The notes: generated by a model not told the origin, from the sequence alone. A DNA stretch of 64,000 nucleotides from Microvirga arsenatis (GCF_009910705.1 NZ_JAAAXJ010000003.1:1-64000), one strand, 5' to 3'; positions 1-10,899 are shown, counted from the stretch's first letter. Numbers and translations are program-made.

Positions 1-559
1 TCTCGTTGACGTAGCCGCCGGTGGTGGAGGCGCCCGTGTAGGAGCGGTAGCTCATCACCGTGTACTCGAGCGAGTCCCGGTCGAGCGGCATGCCGCTCTC
101 GTGCGGATGCTCCAGACCCAAAGCATGGCCGATCTCGTGCAGGAAGGTCAGGTAGGCGTAGTTGCCCTTGCTCGGGGCGCTGTACCAGCCGCTCGTCTTG
201 TTGAACCAGGAATCGCCGCCCTCGGCGGCCGTGGAGGGAAAATAGGCCCAGGCGGTGCCAGGCGCGTCGGATTGCGCAAAACGCAGATCGGCGTGCGTTG
301 TCGAGGTCTCGGCGATCTCGGCAAAGGTGAGGTTCGCCACGGCGGCATATATGGAAAGGGCGGTGTGGACCGTTGCCTGCTGGATGAGATTGAGAGTGCC
401 GAACTCCGTGAGCGGCTCATTCGAACCGTAGGGCGTGCCGTAAAGGGAGCCGCCCGTCGGAAAGCTATAGGTGAGGTTGCTGACCGCCCATTTCAGATCA
501 CCGAGGAGGCTATCGACATAAACATCGCCCGTGGGTGCAGTCGTTGTGACAGCAGGCAT
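1..559 (-). CDS. Serralysin-type (M10B) zinc metalloprotease, N-terminal part; runs off the window start
   Basis: The minus strand reads an open frame from an ATG at 557-559 to the window edge (about 186 residues seen, no stop). Residues 141-151 read HEIGHALGLEH, the extended zinc site of metzincins with ligands H141, H145 and H151 and catalytic E142. About 20 residues further, VMSYRSY is the Met-turn that closes the active site. Family knowledge: M10B serralysins are secreted by type I systems through C-terminal RTX repeats, which would lie outside the window. There is no N-terminal signal peptide, in keeping with type I secretion. It is divergent from dnaG. Identity as a serralysin-like protease is firm; substrate unknown. 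Confidence 0.88.
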   Translation of the reverse strand, partial: MPAVTTTAPTGDVYVDSLLGDLKWAVSNLTYSFPTGGSLYGTPYGSNEPLTEFGTLNLIQQATVHTALSIYAAVANLTFAEIAETSTTHADLRFAQSDAPGTAWAYFPSTAAEGGDSWFNKTSGWYSAPSKGNYAYLTFLHEIGHALGLEHPHESGMPLDRDSLEYTVMSYRSYTGASTTGGYVNE

Positions 560-856
560 CGTCTCTGCTCCAGAAATAAATTCGTTATCGTCTACGCAAT
601 GCGACTAAAATTGCCCCTGGGATTTAATATTTTTGAAATGCCAGACCGGGTCACTCAGGAATTTTGTTTCATAAAACTAAAAAGCTCTTGCTGTGGCGGG
701 CGGGGTACGCCGGGCGCGGTGGTCATGAACCAGAAGTGAGTACGTCGGAGGCGGCTTTGCCTGTGGATTGCGGGCACAGGCGAGCTTGGCCGTTCCGTTT
801 TTCCCCTGCACCCGCCTTGCCCTACGTTATGGAACAGGTTTGGAGAGCAAAGCTTC

Positions 857-2749
857 GTGCGCTACCCGCCCCAGATTTTGGAAGAGATCCGCGCCCGGCT
901 GCCGGTTTCGGCCGTCGTCGGCAAGCGCGTGCGCCTGAAGAAGGCTGGGCGGGAATGGAAGGGGCTCTCGCCCTTCAATGCGGAGAAGACGCCGAGCTTC
1001 TACGTCAACGACCAGAAGCAGTTCTACCACTGCTTCTCCTCCGGCAAGCACGGCGACATCTTCACCTTCCTAATGGAGACGGAGGGGCTGTCCTTCCCCG
1101 AAGCGGTGGAGCGGCTCGCCGGCGAGGCAGGGGTGCCGCTCCCCAAGCTCTCGCGGGAGGACCGGCAGGAGGAGGTCAAGCGCAAGAGCCTCTACGACGT
1201 GATGGAGATGGCGGCGGCGTTCTTCGAGGCCTCCCTCCAGGGGCGCCTCGGAGCCAAGGCGCGCGACTATCTCGCGGGCCGATCCTTGAGCCGCGAGACC
1301 CAAGAACGCTTCCGCATCGGCTATGCGCCGCCCGAGCGCTATGCCCTGCGCGATCATCTGGCCGGGAAGGGCGTGCCCATCGAGATGATGGAGGAGGCGG
1401 GTCTCCTGATCGCCGGCGAGGACGTGAAGGTTCCCTATGACCGCTTCCGCGACCGGGTGATGTTCCCGATCTGCGACCTGCGCGGCCGGGTCGTCGCCTT
1501 CGGCGGGCGGGCCATGAGCGCCGACGTGCCGGCCAAGTACCTCAACTCCCCCGATACGCCGCTCTTCAACAAGGGCCGGCTCCTCTACAACTACCACCTC
1601 GCCCGCCAGCCCGCCCACGACCGGGGCACGGTGATTGCGGTCGAAGGCTATGTGGACGTGATCTCCCTGAGCGTTGCAGGCTTCCCCCACGCGGTGGCGC
1701 CGCTGGGAACGGCGCTCACGGAGGATCAGCTCACCCTGCTCTGGCGCCTCGCGGACGAGCCGATCCTCTGCTTCGACGGCGACAAGGCCGGCCAGCGGGC
1801 CGCCTACCGGGCGCTCGAGGTGGCCCTGCCGAACCTCGCACCGGGAAAGTCCCTGCGCTTTGCCATGCTGCCCGACGGGCAGGACCCGGACGATCTTGCC
1901 CGCGCCGGCGGGAACGCTGCCGTGGAGCGGGTGCTCGCCGCAGCCCGGCCGCTGGTGGACGTGCTCTGGACGCGCGAACTCGAGGCTGGACCCCTCGACA
2001 CGCCCGAGCGGCGGGCCGCCCTGGAGCGGCGCCTGCGCGAATCACTGGCACTGATTCGCGACGAGACCCTCAAGAAATATTACCGGGAGGAGGTTCAAGG
2101 CCGGCTTGCGGCCCTGAGCCCCGACCTCCGGCCGGGCCGCTTCAACCGTCAGGGGGGAGGCGGGCGGCGGGATTTCCAGAAGCCGCAGCCCACGACGCCG
2201 AGCGCCCGCCTGAGCGTGTCGCCGCTGCTCGCCCGCAACCCGCTTTTTGCCGGCAGCACGGCCGAGAGCCCACGGGAGGCCGTGATCCTCTGCACCTTCC
2301 TGGTCCACCCGGAACTCATCCAAAATCACGCGGAAACCCTTGCAGATCTTGAACTTGAGGGCCGGTCCACCCAAATGGTGCGCAGTCTCCTGCTCGATGG
2401 AGCGGCGAGCGGCGAACCGGCCGATGCCACGGTCATGAGGGCCCGGCTGGAGCGGGCCGGCCTGACCCAAGCGGCCGACAGGCTGAGTGGCCTGGTCCGT
2501 CCCGGCGACCGGTGGATGCTGGATCCTCACGCGGATCCGTTGCGTCTTGAGGACGCATTGAGGCAAGCCATCACCTTGCATCGCCGCGCGCGCACGTTAC
2601 ATAGCGAGCTTCGAGCAGCCGAGCGCGCGCTCGCCGAAGAGGACAACGAGGCCAATCTCGCCTGGCTGCGGGAGGTCCAGAACCAGCTGTCCTCCGTCGA
2701 GGGTGCCGAGGCCGATACGGACAATGCAGGGATCCAGGGGGGTCACTGA
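857..2749 (+). CDS. dnaG: DNA primase DnaG
   Basis: 630-residue primase that makes RNA primers at the replication fork. The GTG start at 857 gives the usual N-terminus (MRYPPQILEEIRARLPVSAV). Domains in order: CHC2 region (about 1-100), catalytic core with TOPRIM motifs (VEGYVDV near 265 and FDGDKAG near 305), and a C-terminal DnaB-interacting helical part. In the zinc-finger region the usual Cys-His-Cys-Cys ligands read S38, N41, C59 and S62, so three of four ligands are missing while the surrounding fold sequence (EKTPSF, YHCF, GKHGD) is kept. It lies 195 bp upstream of rpoD, the classical macromolecular-synthesis pairing. Length is normal for the family. Confidence 0.97.
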   Translation: MRYPPQILEEIRARLPVSAVVGKRVRLKKAGREWKGLSPFNAEKTPSFYVNDQKQFYHCFSSGKHGDIFTFLMETEGLSFPEAVERLAGEAGVPLPKLSREDRQEEVKRKSLYDVMEMAAAFFEASLQGRLGAKARDYLAGRSLSRETQERFRIGYAPPERYALRDHLAGKGVPIEMMEEAGLLIAGEDVKVPYDRFRDRVMFPICDLRGRVVAFGGRAMSADVPAKYLNSPDTPLFNKGRLLYNYHLARQPAHDRGTVIAVEGYVDVISLSVAGFPHAVAPLGTALTEDQLTLLWRLADEPILCFDGDKAGQRAAYRALEVALPNLAPGKSLRFAMLPDGQDPDDLARAGGNAAVERVLAAARPLVDVLWTRELEAGPLDTPERRAALERRLRESLALIRDETLKKYYREEVQGRLAALSPDLRPGRFNRQGGGGRRDFQKPQPTTPSARLSVSPLLARNPLFAGSTAESPREAVILCTFLVHPELIQNHAETLADLELEGRSTQMVRSLLLDGAASGEPADATVMRARLERAGLTQAADRLSGLVRPGDRWMLDPHADPLRLEDALRQAITLHRRARTLHSELRAAERALAEEDNEANLAWLREVQNQLSSVEGAEADTDNAGIQGGH

Positions 2750-2944
2750 CGGTCCTGGTTTCAGGGTGCGGCAGGCAGGGCGGCTGCCGCAGCTTGGGCA
2801 GGGGATGGTTAACGGTTGGTCAAGCGATTGACTGTTTATAGTTGGCAATGAATTTCGGGTGGCGCAGCCCTCAAGGCTCGCTGCCCTTTCGCGCAGCGCA
2901 GGTCCTGTAGGGGGGACGGGCGGGGCGCTGGAGTTGAGCAAAGC

Positions 2945-4939
<1,995 letters not shown>

Positions 4940-4950
4940 GAGACTTCGAA

Positions 4951-4976
4951 AGGCGGGCTCCGAAGCCCGCCTTTTT
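4951..4976 (+). terminator. Rho-independent terminator of rpoD
   Basis: Perfect 9-bp stem (4951-4959 with 4964-4972, AGGCGGGCT/AGCCCGCCT), four-base loop CCGA, followed by a short T run, starting 12 bases after the rpoD stop codon. Confidence 0.9.
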
Positions 4977-5017
4977 CATTTGAAGCACGTTCGCTCGTCA
5001 CCAACGGGGGTGATCCA

Positions 5018-5509
5018 ATGACCGACCCTGCGCTCAAAAGGCCTTCGAAGATACCGATGAAGGTTACAGCGGCGGTCGAGGCGGAGCCGGTCGCTGCGAA
5101 GGCGGCCCAGCCGGTTCTTCTGTCGGGCGGCAACCCGCAGATCGCGAAAGGCTATGGCGATGCCCCCGTGCAGGCCTATATCGCCGCCATGCCGGGTTGG
5201 AAGAGCGATGTCGGGCGCCGCATGGACGCGCTCATCTCGCGCACCGTTCCGAACGTGAGCAAAGCCGTCAAATGGAACTCGCCGTTCTACGGTGTTGAAG
5301 GCCAGGGATGGTTCCTCAGCTTTCATTGCTTCGCGAAATACATCAAGGTGGCTTTCTTCCGCGGCACGTCGCTCGATCCTGTGCCTCCCGGCGAGTCAAA
5401 GCAGAAGGAAGTGCGTTACCTCGACATCCGTGAGCACGATCGCCTCGATGAGGCTCAGTTCGTCGCATGGGTGACGCAGGCCAGCCGATTGCCCGGCGAG
5501 AAAATGTAA
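5018..5509 (+). CDS. DUF1801 (YdhG-like) domain protein
   Basis: 163-residue protein. After a low-complexity Lys/Ala/Pro-rich N-terminus (1-45), residues 50-160 carry the DUF1801/YdhG fold signature: PVQAYIAAMPGWK, then VSKAVKWNSPFYGVEGQGWFL, then IKVAFFRGTSL, with the usual conserved W-x-x-P-F-Y segment. Known family members are small cytoplasmic proteins of unknown function; some are described as iron-related or stress-associated but no reaction is established. It stands alone between the rpoD terminator and an oppositely oriented hydrolase gene, so context does not suggest a role. The ATG at 5018 has a weak GGGGGTG upstream. Confidence 0.85.
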   Translation: MTDPALKRPSKIPMKVTAAVEAEPVAAKAAQPVLLSGGNPQIAKGYGDAPVQAYIAAMPGWKSDVGRRMDALISRTVPNVSKAVKWNSPFYGVEGQGWFLSFHCFAKYIKVAFFRGTSLDPVPPGESKQKEVRYLDIREHDRLDEAQFVAWVTQASRLPGEKM

Positions 5510-5567
5510 GCAGTCCCAGCAGGCCCAAGGCGGCCCATGAGCCAGCCTTTCAGGAGAGGTCGGGCGC

Positions 5568-6677
5568 CTAAAGCGGTTTCTCGGGAGCTGCGGATTGCTC
5601 GGTTTCCAAGCGGCCGGTCCTATCCTCCTGTTTCGGCAGAAGAGCCGGAACGATGCCGTCGGCGACGAGCGCGTGAAGCTGGCCGATATGGTTGTCCTCG
5701 CGCGAGGGCTCGGTGGGATCCGAGGTCATCGTGACCGTCAGCCCGAGACTCGGGATGACGTAGAGCATCTGCCCGCCGAAGCCCCAGGCGTAATAGGCCT
5801 TGTGCCCGCGCATGTCGCGGATGAACCAGCCGTAGCCATAGGCGTCCCCGGTGAAGGGGGAGGCCGTGCGCGGCGTCCAGGATTCCCTGATCCAGTTCTC
5901 CGACACCACGCGCTTGCCGTCGACGATCCCGCCCTGGCGAACCATCTCGCCGAAGCGGTGAAGCGCGCGGGGTGAGAGGGCCATCTCGTTGCCGCCGAGA
6001 TAAATGCCCTGCGGATCCCTGGTCCAGGGCGCGATGCTGATGTCGAGCGGCTCGCCGAGCCATTCGCGGGCAAGCTCCAGGGTGCTGCGCTTCGAGGCGC
6101 GCGTGAGCGCTGCGGAGAGAAGATGCGTGCTGCCGGTGGAATAGAGCATGCGACCGCCGGGCTCGTCCACGAACGGCCGCGAGAGGGCGAAGCGAACCCA
6201 GTTGCCGCTGCTGATCCAGGCGCCGTAATTGCGGCCCGAGGTGCGCTCCAGCCCGGCCTGCATGGAGAGCAGATGCCCGACGGTGATCTGCCTCACGCGC
6301 GGATCGGCGTCCGGCGGGATGCTCCGGTCGAGGATCGATGCGACCCGCTGGTCGACGCCGTCGAGGATCCCGCGGTCGATGGCGATGCCGACCAGCGCCG
6401 ACATGATGGTCTTGGAGGCTGACTTGATGTTCGTCGGCCGGTCCAGCCTGGTCCCACCGAGCGCCTGTTCCGTCACGACGGTTCCGTTATGGGAGACGAT
6501 GAGCGAGCGGAGGTTCGGCAACTCCTTCGCCCGCTCCACCGTCTCCTCGATCCGCCGGATGTCGGGCGTGAGAGCCGGTAGAGGGGAGGCGGGCTGAGCC
6601 GCCGCGCCGACGCTGCCGGCGGCCAGCAGCAGGAGCGACATTCCGGTCCGGCGAAAGCCGAGACGCGATGAAGCCAT
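5568..6677 (-). CDS. Exported beta-lactamase-fold serine hydrolase (class C / PBP4*-like)
   Basis: I place the start at the ATG at 6675-6677, giving 369 residues with a Sec-type signal peptide (RLGFRRTGMSLLLLAAGSVG, cleavage after an AAA-Q region near 28). A longer frame reaching 6776 would put non-conserved residues before the signal. The catalytic S86-x-x-K89 motif (SASK) is present, and the Tyr motif reads YST (LYSTGSTHLL) rather than the YSN of true class C beta-lactamases. This is the pattern of the wide beta-lactamase-related hydrolase family (esterases, 6-aminohexanoate-dimer hydrolase, D-amino peptidases). Periplasmic hydrolase of unknown substrate; antibiotic resistance should not be assumed. 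Divergent from the symporter gene. Confidence 0.9.
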   Translation of the reverse strand: MASSRLGFRRTGMSLLLLAAGSVGAAAQPASPLPALTPDIRRIEETVERAKELPNLRSLIVSHNGTVVTEQALGGTRLDRPTNIKSASKTIMSALVGIAIDRGILDGVDQRVASILDRSIPPDADPRVRQITVGHLLSMQAGLERTSGRNYGAWISSGNWVRFALSRPFVDEPGGRMLYSTGSTHLLSAALTRASKRSTLELAREWLGEPLDISIAPWTRDPQGIYLGGNEMALSPRALHRFGEMVRQGGIVDGKRVVSENWIRESWTPRTASPFTGDAYGYGWFIRDMRGHKAYYAWGFGGQMLYVIPSLGLTVTMTSDPTEPSREDNHIGQLHALVADGIVPALLPKQEDRTGRLETEQSAAPEKPL

Positions 6678-6872
6678 AAGGTCTTCGCTGGTCCTGTTGC
6701 GGTCGAACAAGGCCTGGAGATGGACCCGCGTTCCTCGACCGCAACCGGCCACACACCATTGTGAGCCGCCATCCATGCACGCAGACAGCCTCAGCCCTGC
6801 GCCTGCGACATTTGTGCCCGGCAGCGCCGGCAGCTATTTTGCGCGCACAAACGTAAATATGGGTCAATCCAC

Positions 6873-8147
6873 ATGATAAAAGCGTGGTTTTCTCGCCCGC
6901 TCTGGCAGCGGGTTGCCGTAGGCTTCGGCCTCGGCATCCTCGCAGGCATTCTCGCCGGAGAGCAGGCAGCCGTCTGGTTCAAGCCGCTCGGCGACATCTA
7001 TCTGAACCTCGTGCGGATGATCGTCATCCCGCTCGTGTTCTTCACCATCACCTCCAGCGTGGCGAGGCTCGCGGAAGCGGGCAACGTGGCGCGGCTCGGT
7101 CTGCGCACCCTGTTCTGGTTCGTCGCCACCTCCGCCATCGCCGTGCTGGTGGGCATCGCGTTCGGCCACCTGATCGATCCGGGCCTCGGCCTGTCGAACC
7201 TGCCGCTCGGTGAGGTGAAGCCCCGCACGATTCCGTCGCCGCTGGAGGTTCTGATCGGCATCGTGCCGACGAACCCGATCAAGGCCATGGCCGACACCAA
7301 CGTGCTGCAGGTGCTGTTCTTCTCCGGCATCCTGGGCGCTGCGCTCGTCTCCCTCGGCGAGAAGACCGCAGGCCTGCGCGGCCTCGTCGATCAGGGCGCG
7401 GCGCTCGTGTTCCGCATCACCCGCTGGGTGCTGCAGCTCACGCCCATCGGCACCTTCGGCCTCATCGCCTGGGTTGTCGGGCGTTACGGCCTGTCCTCGC
7501 TCCTGCCTTTGGCTAAGTTCATCGCCGCCATGTACCTCGCCTGCCTGTTCCACATCATCGTGGTCTATGGCGGCCTGCTCAAGCTGCATGGCCTGAAGCC
7601 GGGCCGCTTCTTCCGGGGCGCCCTGCCGGCGATGCAGATGGCCTTCGCGACCTCATCGAGCCTCGCTACCCTGCCGATGTCCCTCCGGGTTGCGGTTGAA
7701 AAGCTCGGTGTGCCGCAGAGCTATGCCAGCTTCGCGGTTCCGCTCGGCGCCAACGTGAAGATGGACGGGTGCGGCGCGATCTATCCCGCCATCGCGTCGA
7801 TCTTCATCGCGCAGTATTTCGGGCTCGACCTGACGCTGACGCAGTATGTGCTGATCGGACTCACGGCCGTGCTTGGCTCGCTCGGCACCGCCGGCGTTCC
7901 CGGCACCTCCATCGTGATGCTGACGCTCACCTTGAGCACGGCCGGCCTGCCGCTCGAAGGCATCGGCTACATCATCGCCATCGACCGCGTGGTGGACATG
8001 ATGCGCACGATGACGAACGTCACCGGCCAGGTTCTCGTGCCCGTGCTCGTGGCGAAGGAGGAGCGCATTCTCGATCAGTCCGTCTATGACGGGGCCATCG
8101 AGAAGCGTGCTCCCGCGGGAGAGACGGTGCTCGCCGCCGCCGAGTAA
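6873..8147 (+). CDS. Dicarboxylate/amino acid:cation symporter (DAACS family, GltP/DctA-like)
   Basis: 424-residue inner-membrane protein with the DAACS hydrophobic pattern (about eight helices plus two re-entrant loops). Family hallmarks visible are the serine-rich loop ATSSSLATLPM (about 260-270), GCGAIYPAIASIF, the GVPGTSIVMLTLTL loop, and the C-terminal substrate/cation motif DRVVDMMRTMTNVTGQ. These proteins couple H+ or Na+ to uptake of C4-dicarboxylates or glutamate/aspartate; the exact substrate cannot be read here. The ATG at 6873 starts a typical short cytoplasmic N-terminus. It is monocistronic, divergent from the hydrolase gene (195 bp between) and closed by the hairpin at 8161-8193. 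Confidence 0.93.
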   Translation: MIKAWFSRPLWQRVAVGFGLGILAGILAGEQAAVWFKPLGDIYLNLVRMIVIPLVFFTITSSVARLAEAGNVARLGLRTLFWFVATSAIAVLVGIAFGHLIDPGLGLSNLPLGEVKPRTIPSPLEVLIGIVPTNPIKAMADTNVLQVLFFSGILGAALVSLGEKTAGLRGLVDQGAALVFRITRWVLQLTPIGTFGLIAWVVGRYGLSSLLPLAKFIAAMYLACLFHIIVVYGGLLKLHGLKPGRFFRGALPAMQMAFATSSSLATLPMSLRVAVEKLGVPQSYASFAVPLGANVKMDGCGAIYPAIASIFIAQYFGLDLTLTQYVLIGLTAVLGSLGTAGVPGTSIVMLTLTLSTAGLPLEGIGYIIAIDRVVDMMRTMTNVTGQVLVPVLVAKEERILDQSVYDGAIEKRAPAGETVLAAAE

Positions 8148-8160
8148 CGGCCCCCAACCA

Positions 8161-8193
8161 CGAAAAAGGCGGGCACAAGGCCCGCCTTTTTCG
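8161..8193. terminator. Bidirectional Rho-independent terminator
   Basis: Perfect 14-bp inverted repeat (8161-8174 with 8180-8193), five-base loop, with A-run on one side and T-run on the other. It lies between the ends of the convergent symporter and CAP-RTX genes and can serve both. Confidence 0.92.
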
Positions 8194-8210
8194 TGCAGTC
8201 GCGACGCGGC

Positions 8211-9416
8211 TCAGAACAGGAAGTCCGAGGCGCCGATCAGCGAGACCTTGACGTTGAGCAGCGCGATCGACTGGCCATCGGCCCTGATGATCACGTCGTC
8301 TGCCCGGCCGTCGCTGTCGCCATGGCCTCGGGCGATGCTGAGTTCACCGAAGCTCAGGCCGTTGCCGCGCAGGTCGATGCGGTCGGTTCCGTTCCTGAAG
8401 TCGGTGATCTTGTCGGCGCCCCACTTGCCGGCGAAGCGGAAGACGTCCGCATCGGAGCCGCCGCTCAGGATGTCGTTGCCGCTGCTCCCGTTGAGCCTGT
8501 CCTTGCCGCTTTCACCATAGAGCCGGTCATTGCCGCTGTCGCCGACGAGCCCGTCATGTCCCGTGCCGCCATAAAGCTTGTCGTTGCCGGACTTGCCGAA
8601 CAGCCTGTCGTTTCCGCCCAGTCCCTTGATCGTGTTGGCAGCCGACGTGCCGGAGAGCGTATTGGCCGCGGCCGTGCCGTTGATCGTGCTGCTGGTGGTC
8701 GTGCCGCCTGTGGGATCGATGAGATCGAGCTTCACGTTCGCAGCGCCGATCGTCACCTGCTTGGTCACCGATGCATAGCCGCCGCCCGAGAACGTCACCG
8801 TATAGGTGCCGGGATCGAGCGCCAGCGTGTAGCCGCCGCCGCTCTGCGAGGCGGTGCTGTACCGGGTGCCGGCCGCGCTCACCGCCGTCACCGTGAGGCC
8901 GCCGAGGCCCTCGCCGATATCGTAGAAGCGGTCGCCATCCTTATCGTCCATGGTCACGCCGGTGAGAAAGACCTTCGTGCCGGAGCGGGCGAAATTCTGC
9001 GTGACGAAGGCGGCGTCCCAGGTTTGATAGGCCCCGGTCTGAAAGCCGATGCCGATCTCGCGGTAGGCTCCGTTCAGGATGTTGGCCTTGTGGCCCGGGC
9101 TGTTCATCAGGTTCGTGTGCAGGAGCTCGACCTCGTCCTGCAGCCCGGCGGGGGAGCGCAGGCTGACCCAGGCGATGTTCTCGGCCGAGCTCCAGGATCC
9201 CGTAAAGCTATAGCCGGTGCCGGCCATCCGCTGGTGCGGGGTCGAGCCCCCCGAACCCGTGTGCGAGAAGACGTCCGCCGTGATCATCCAGTTGCTGTGC
9301 GAATCCGCCGAGTCGTTGAGATCGCCGTTGAAGGCGAGCGGTTGAGCGCCGGTCTTGGCGCGCTCACGGTTCACCAGCTCGAGCATGAACTGCTCATAGG
9401 CCGTAGCTTGCGACAT
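8211..9416 (-). CDS. Secreted CAP/SCP-domain protein with RTX calcium-binding repeats
   Basis: 401-residue protein in three parts. Residues 5-140 form a CAP (SCP/PR-1) domain: LVNRERAKTG, S-H-S-N-W, VFSHTG, AENIAW, and NSPGHKANIL...EIGIGF, so the His/Glu cavity residues are present. Residues about 150-235 look like a carboxypeptidase-regulatory/SdrD B-like beta sandwich (GVTMDDKDGDRFYDIGEGLGG, YTLALDPGTYTVTF). Residues about 245-330 are RTX nonapeptide repeats (GGNDRLFGKSGNDKLYGG), followed by a C-terminal domain ending in DFLF, like type I secretion signals. There is no N-terminal signal peptide. Inferred to be exported by a type I system and folded by Ca2+ outside the cell. No type I secretion genes are in the window. 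Confidence 0.9.
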   Translation of the reverse strand: MSQATAYEQFMLELVNRERAKTGAQPLAFNGDLNDSADSHSNWMITADVFSHTGSGGSTPHQRMAGTGYSFTGSWSSAENIAWVSLRSPAGLQDEVELLHTNLMNSPGHKANILNGAYREIGIGFQTGAYQTWDAAFVTQNFARSGTKVFLTGVTMDDKDGDRFYDIGEGLGGLTVTAVSAAGTRYSTASQSGGGYTLALDPGTYTVTFSGGGYASVTKQVTIGAANVKLDLIDPTGGTTTSSTINGTAAANTLSGTSAANTIKGLGGNDRLFGKSGNDKLYGGTGHDGLVGDSGNDRLYGESGKDRLNGSSGNDILSGGSDADVFRFAGKWGADKITDFRNGTDRIDLRGNGLSFGELSIARGHGDSDGRADDVIIRADGQSIALLNVKVSLIGASDFLF

Positions 9417-9443
9417 GAAATGCCCCTTGTTCTTATGATTTTT

Positions 9444-9456
9444 GTCCTTGAAGGAC
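9444..9456. promoter_or_regulatory. Candidate operator (odd palindrome) upstream of the CAP-RTX gene
   Basis: GTCCTT-G-AAGGAC is a perfect 6+1+6 palindrome 28 bases upstream of the CAP-RTX start, in the divergent 265-bp region shared with the MFS gene. Symmetry suggests a dimeric regulator site, but a single copy this short can occur by chance. Confidence 0.3.
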
Positions 9457-9681
9457 TTATGCCTAGAAATCCGCTCCTAGACGGCAATTGGGGAAAAGTT
9501 GTGGCCTGTGTGGTACAAAGTATCGCTCCTGTCCGCAGCCTGGCTTGAGGACTCCGCCCTTCCGGCCCCGTAACCCTGCCCTGCAGGATGGGAAGAAGAT
9601 CAGGAGCGCAATCTGGTCTATAGGAGAATCGGAAACGCCTTCCTGCCGGGCCAAGCCCTGCCGCAAAACAAAGAACGCCCG

Positions 9682-10899
9682 ATGGATACCAAATCGCCCG
9701 CCCTGTCCGCTGCACCCGTGACCTCTCCGGCAGAGCGGGTTGCCGTCCCTATCCTGGCGGCGATCAGCGTCTCGCACATGCTGAACGACCTGATCCAGTC
9801 GCTGCTCCCTGCGATCTACCCCATCCTCAAGGATTCCTACCGCCTGGACTTCGGCCAGATCGGGCTTCTGACGCTGACCTTCCAGCTGACCGCCTCGCTG
9901 CTCCAGCCCCTCGTCGGCACCCTCACGGACCGCAAGCCGCAGCCTTTCTCCCTCGTCGTAGGAATGGGCTTCACGCTCGTCGGCCTGCTCACGCTCTCGC
10001 AGGCGCATTCCTATCCGCTGCTGCTTCTGGGCGCGGCCCTCGTGGGCATGGGCTCGTCGGTCTTTCATCCCGAATCCTCCCGTGTCGCCCGCATGGCCTC
10101 CGGCGGCCGCCACGGCCTGGCACAGTCGGTGTTCCAGGTCGGCGGCAATGCGGGAACGGCGCTGGGGCCGCTGCTTGCGGCCTTCATCGTCGTGCCGTTC
10201 GGCCAGGGCAGCATCGCCTGGTTCTCCGCCGTGGCGCTTCTGGCCATGCTGATCCTGTTCGCGGTCGGGCGCTGGTACCAGGCGAGGCTCGTGGAGCTGC
10301 GGGCCAAGCCCAAGGCGGCGGAAACGCGATCGACCCTGTCGCGCGGGCGCGTCGTGGCCTCGATCACGATCCTGATGATCCTCGTCTTCTCGAAGAACTT
10401 CTACATGGCCGGGCTCACCAGCTATTACACCTTCTTCCTGATCTCGAAGTTCCAGGTGTCGGTGCAGGATGCGCAGATCTATCTGTTCATCTTCCTCGGC
10501 GCCGTGGCGGCCGGCACGCTGCTCGGCGGCCCTGTCGGCGACAGGATCGGCCGGCGCTACGTGATCTGGATCTCGATCCTCGGCGTCCTGCCCTTCACGC
10601 TGCTGCTGCCCTATGCCAACCTGTTCTGGACGGCGGTGCTGAGCATCATCATCGGCGTGGTCCTGGCCTCCGCCTTCTCGGCCATCCTCGTCTATGCCAC
10701 GGAGCTCGTGCCCGGGCGCGTCGGCATGATTGCCGGCCTGTTCTTCGGCCTCTCCTTCGGCATGGGCGGCCTTGGAGCCGCCGCGTTGGGGCAGCTCGCC
10801 GACATGACGAGCATCGAGACCGTCTACAAGCTGTGCTCGTTCCTGCCGGCGATCGGACTGCTCGCCTATTTCCTGCCGAAGATCGAGAAGGCGCGCTAG
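9682..10899 (+). CDS. fsr: MFS efflux transporter, fosmidomycin-resistance (Fsr) type
   Basis: 405-residue, about 12-helix inner-membrane protein. The stretch GMGSSVFHPESSRVARMASG (about 117-136), followed by the GLAQSVFQVGGNAGTALGPLLA block, is the diagnostic signature of the Fsr group of the major facilitator superfamily. The loop after helix 2 carries LVGTLTDRKPQP. E. coli Fsr exports fosmidomycin when overexpressed; the natural substrate of most homologues is unknown. The ATG at 9682 is the only good start. Its stop shares four bases (CTAG, 10896-10899) with the stop of the convergent gene downstream, so there is no intergenic terminator. Confidence 0.9.
   Translation: MDTKSPALSAAPVTSPAERVAVPILAAISVSHMLNDLIQSLLPAIYPILKDSYRLDFGQIGLLTLTFQLTASLLQPLVGTLTDRKPQPFSLVVGMGFTLVGLLTLSQAHSYPLLLLGAALVGMGSSVFHPESSRVARMASGGRHGLAQSVFQVGGNAGTALGPLLAAFIVVPFGQGSIAWFSAVALLAMLILFAVGRWYQARLVELRAKPKAAETRSTLSRGRVVASITILMILVFSKNFYMAGLTSYYTFFLISKFQVSVQDAQIYLFIFLGAVAAGTLLGGPVGDRIGRRYVIWISILGVLPFTLLLPYANLFWTAVLSIIIGVVLASAFSAILVYATELVPGRVGMIAGLFFGLSFGMGGLGAAALGQLADMTSIETVYKLCSFLPAIGLLAYFLPKIEKAR

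Noticed and set aside
5568..6677. Calling the serine hydrolase a class C beta-lactamase resistance gene
   Set aside because: Only S-x-x-K is classical; the Tyr motif is YST and overall sequence fits the broad esterase/peptidase group.
8193..9548. 451-codon plus-strand frame across the CAP-RTX gene
   Set aside because: Antisense to a gene with clear CAP and RTX motifs; no start site or family signature.
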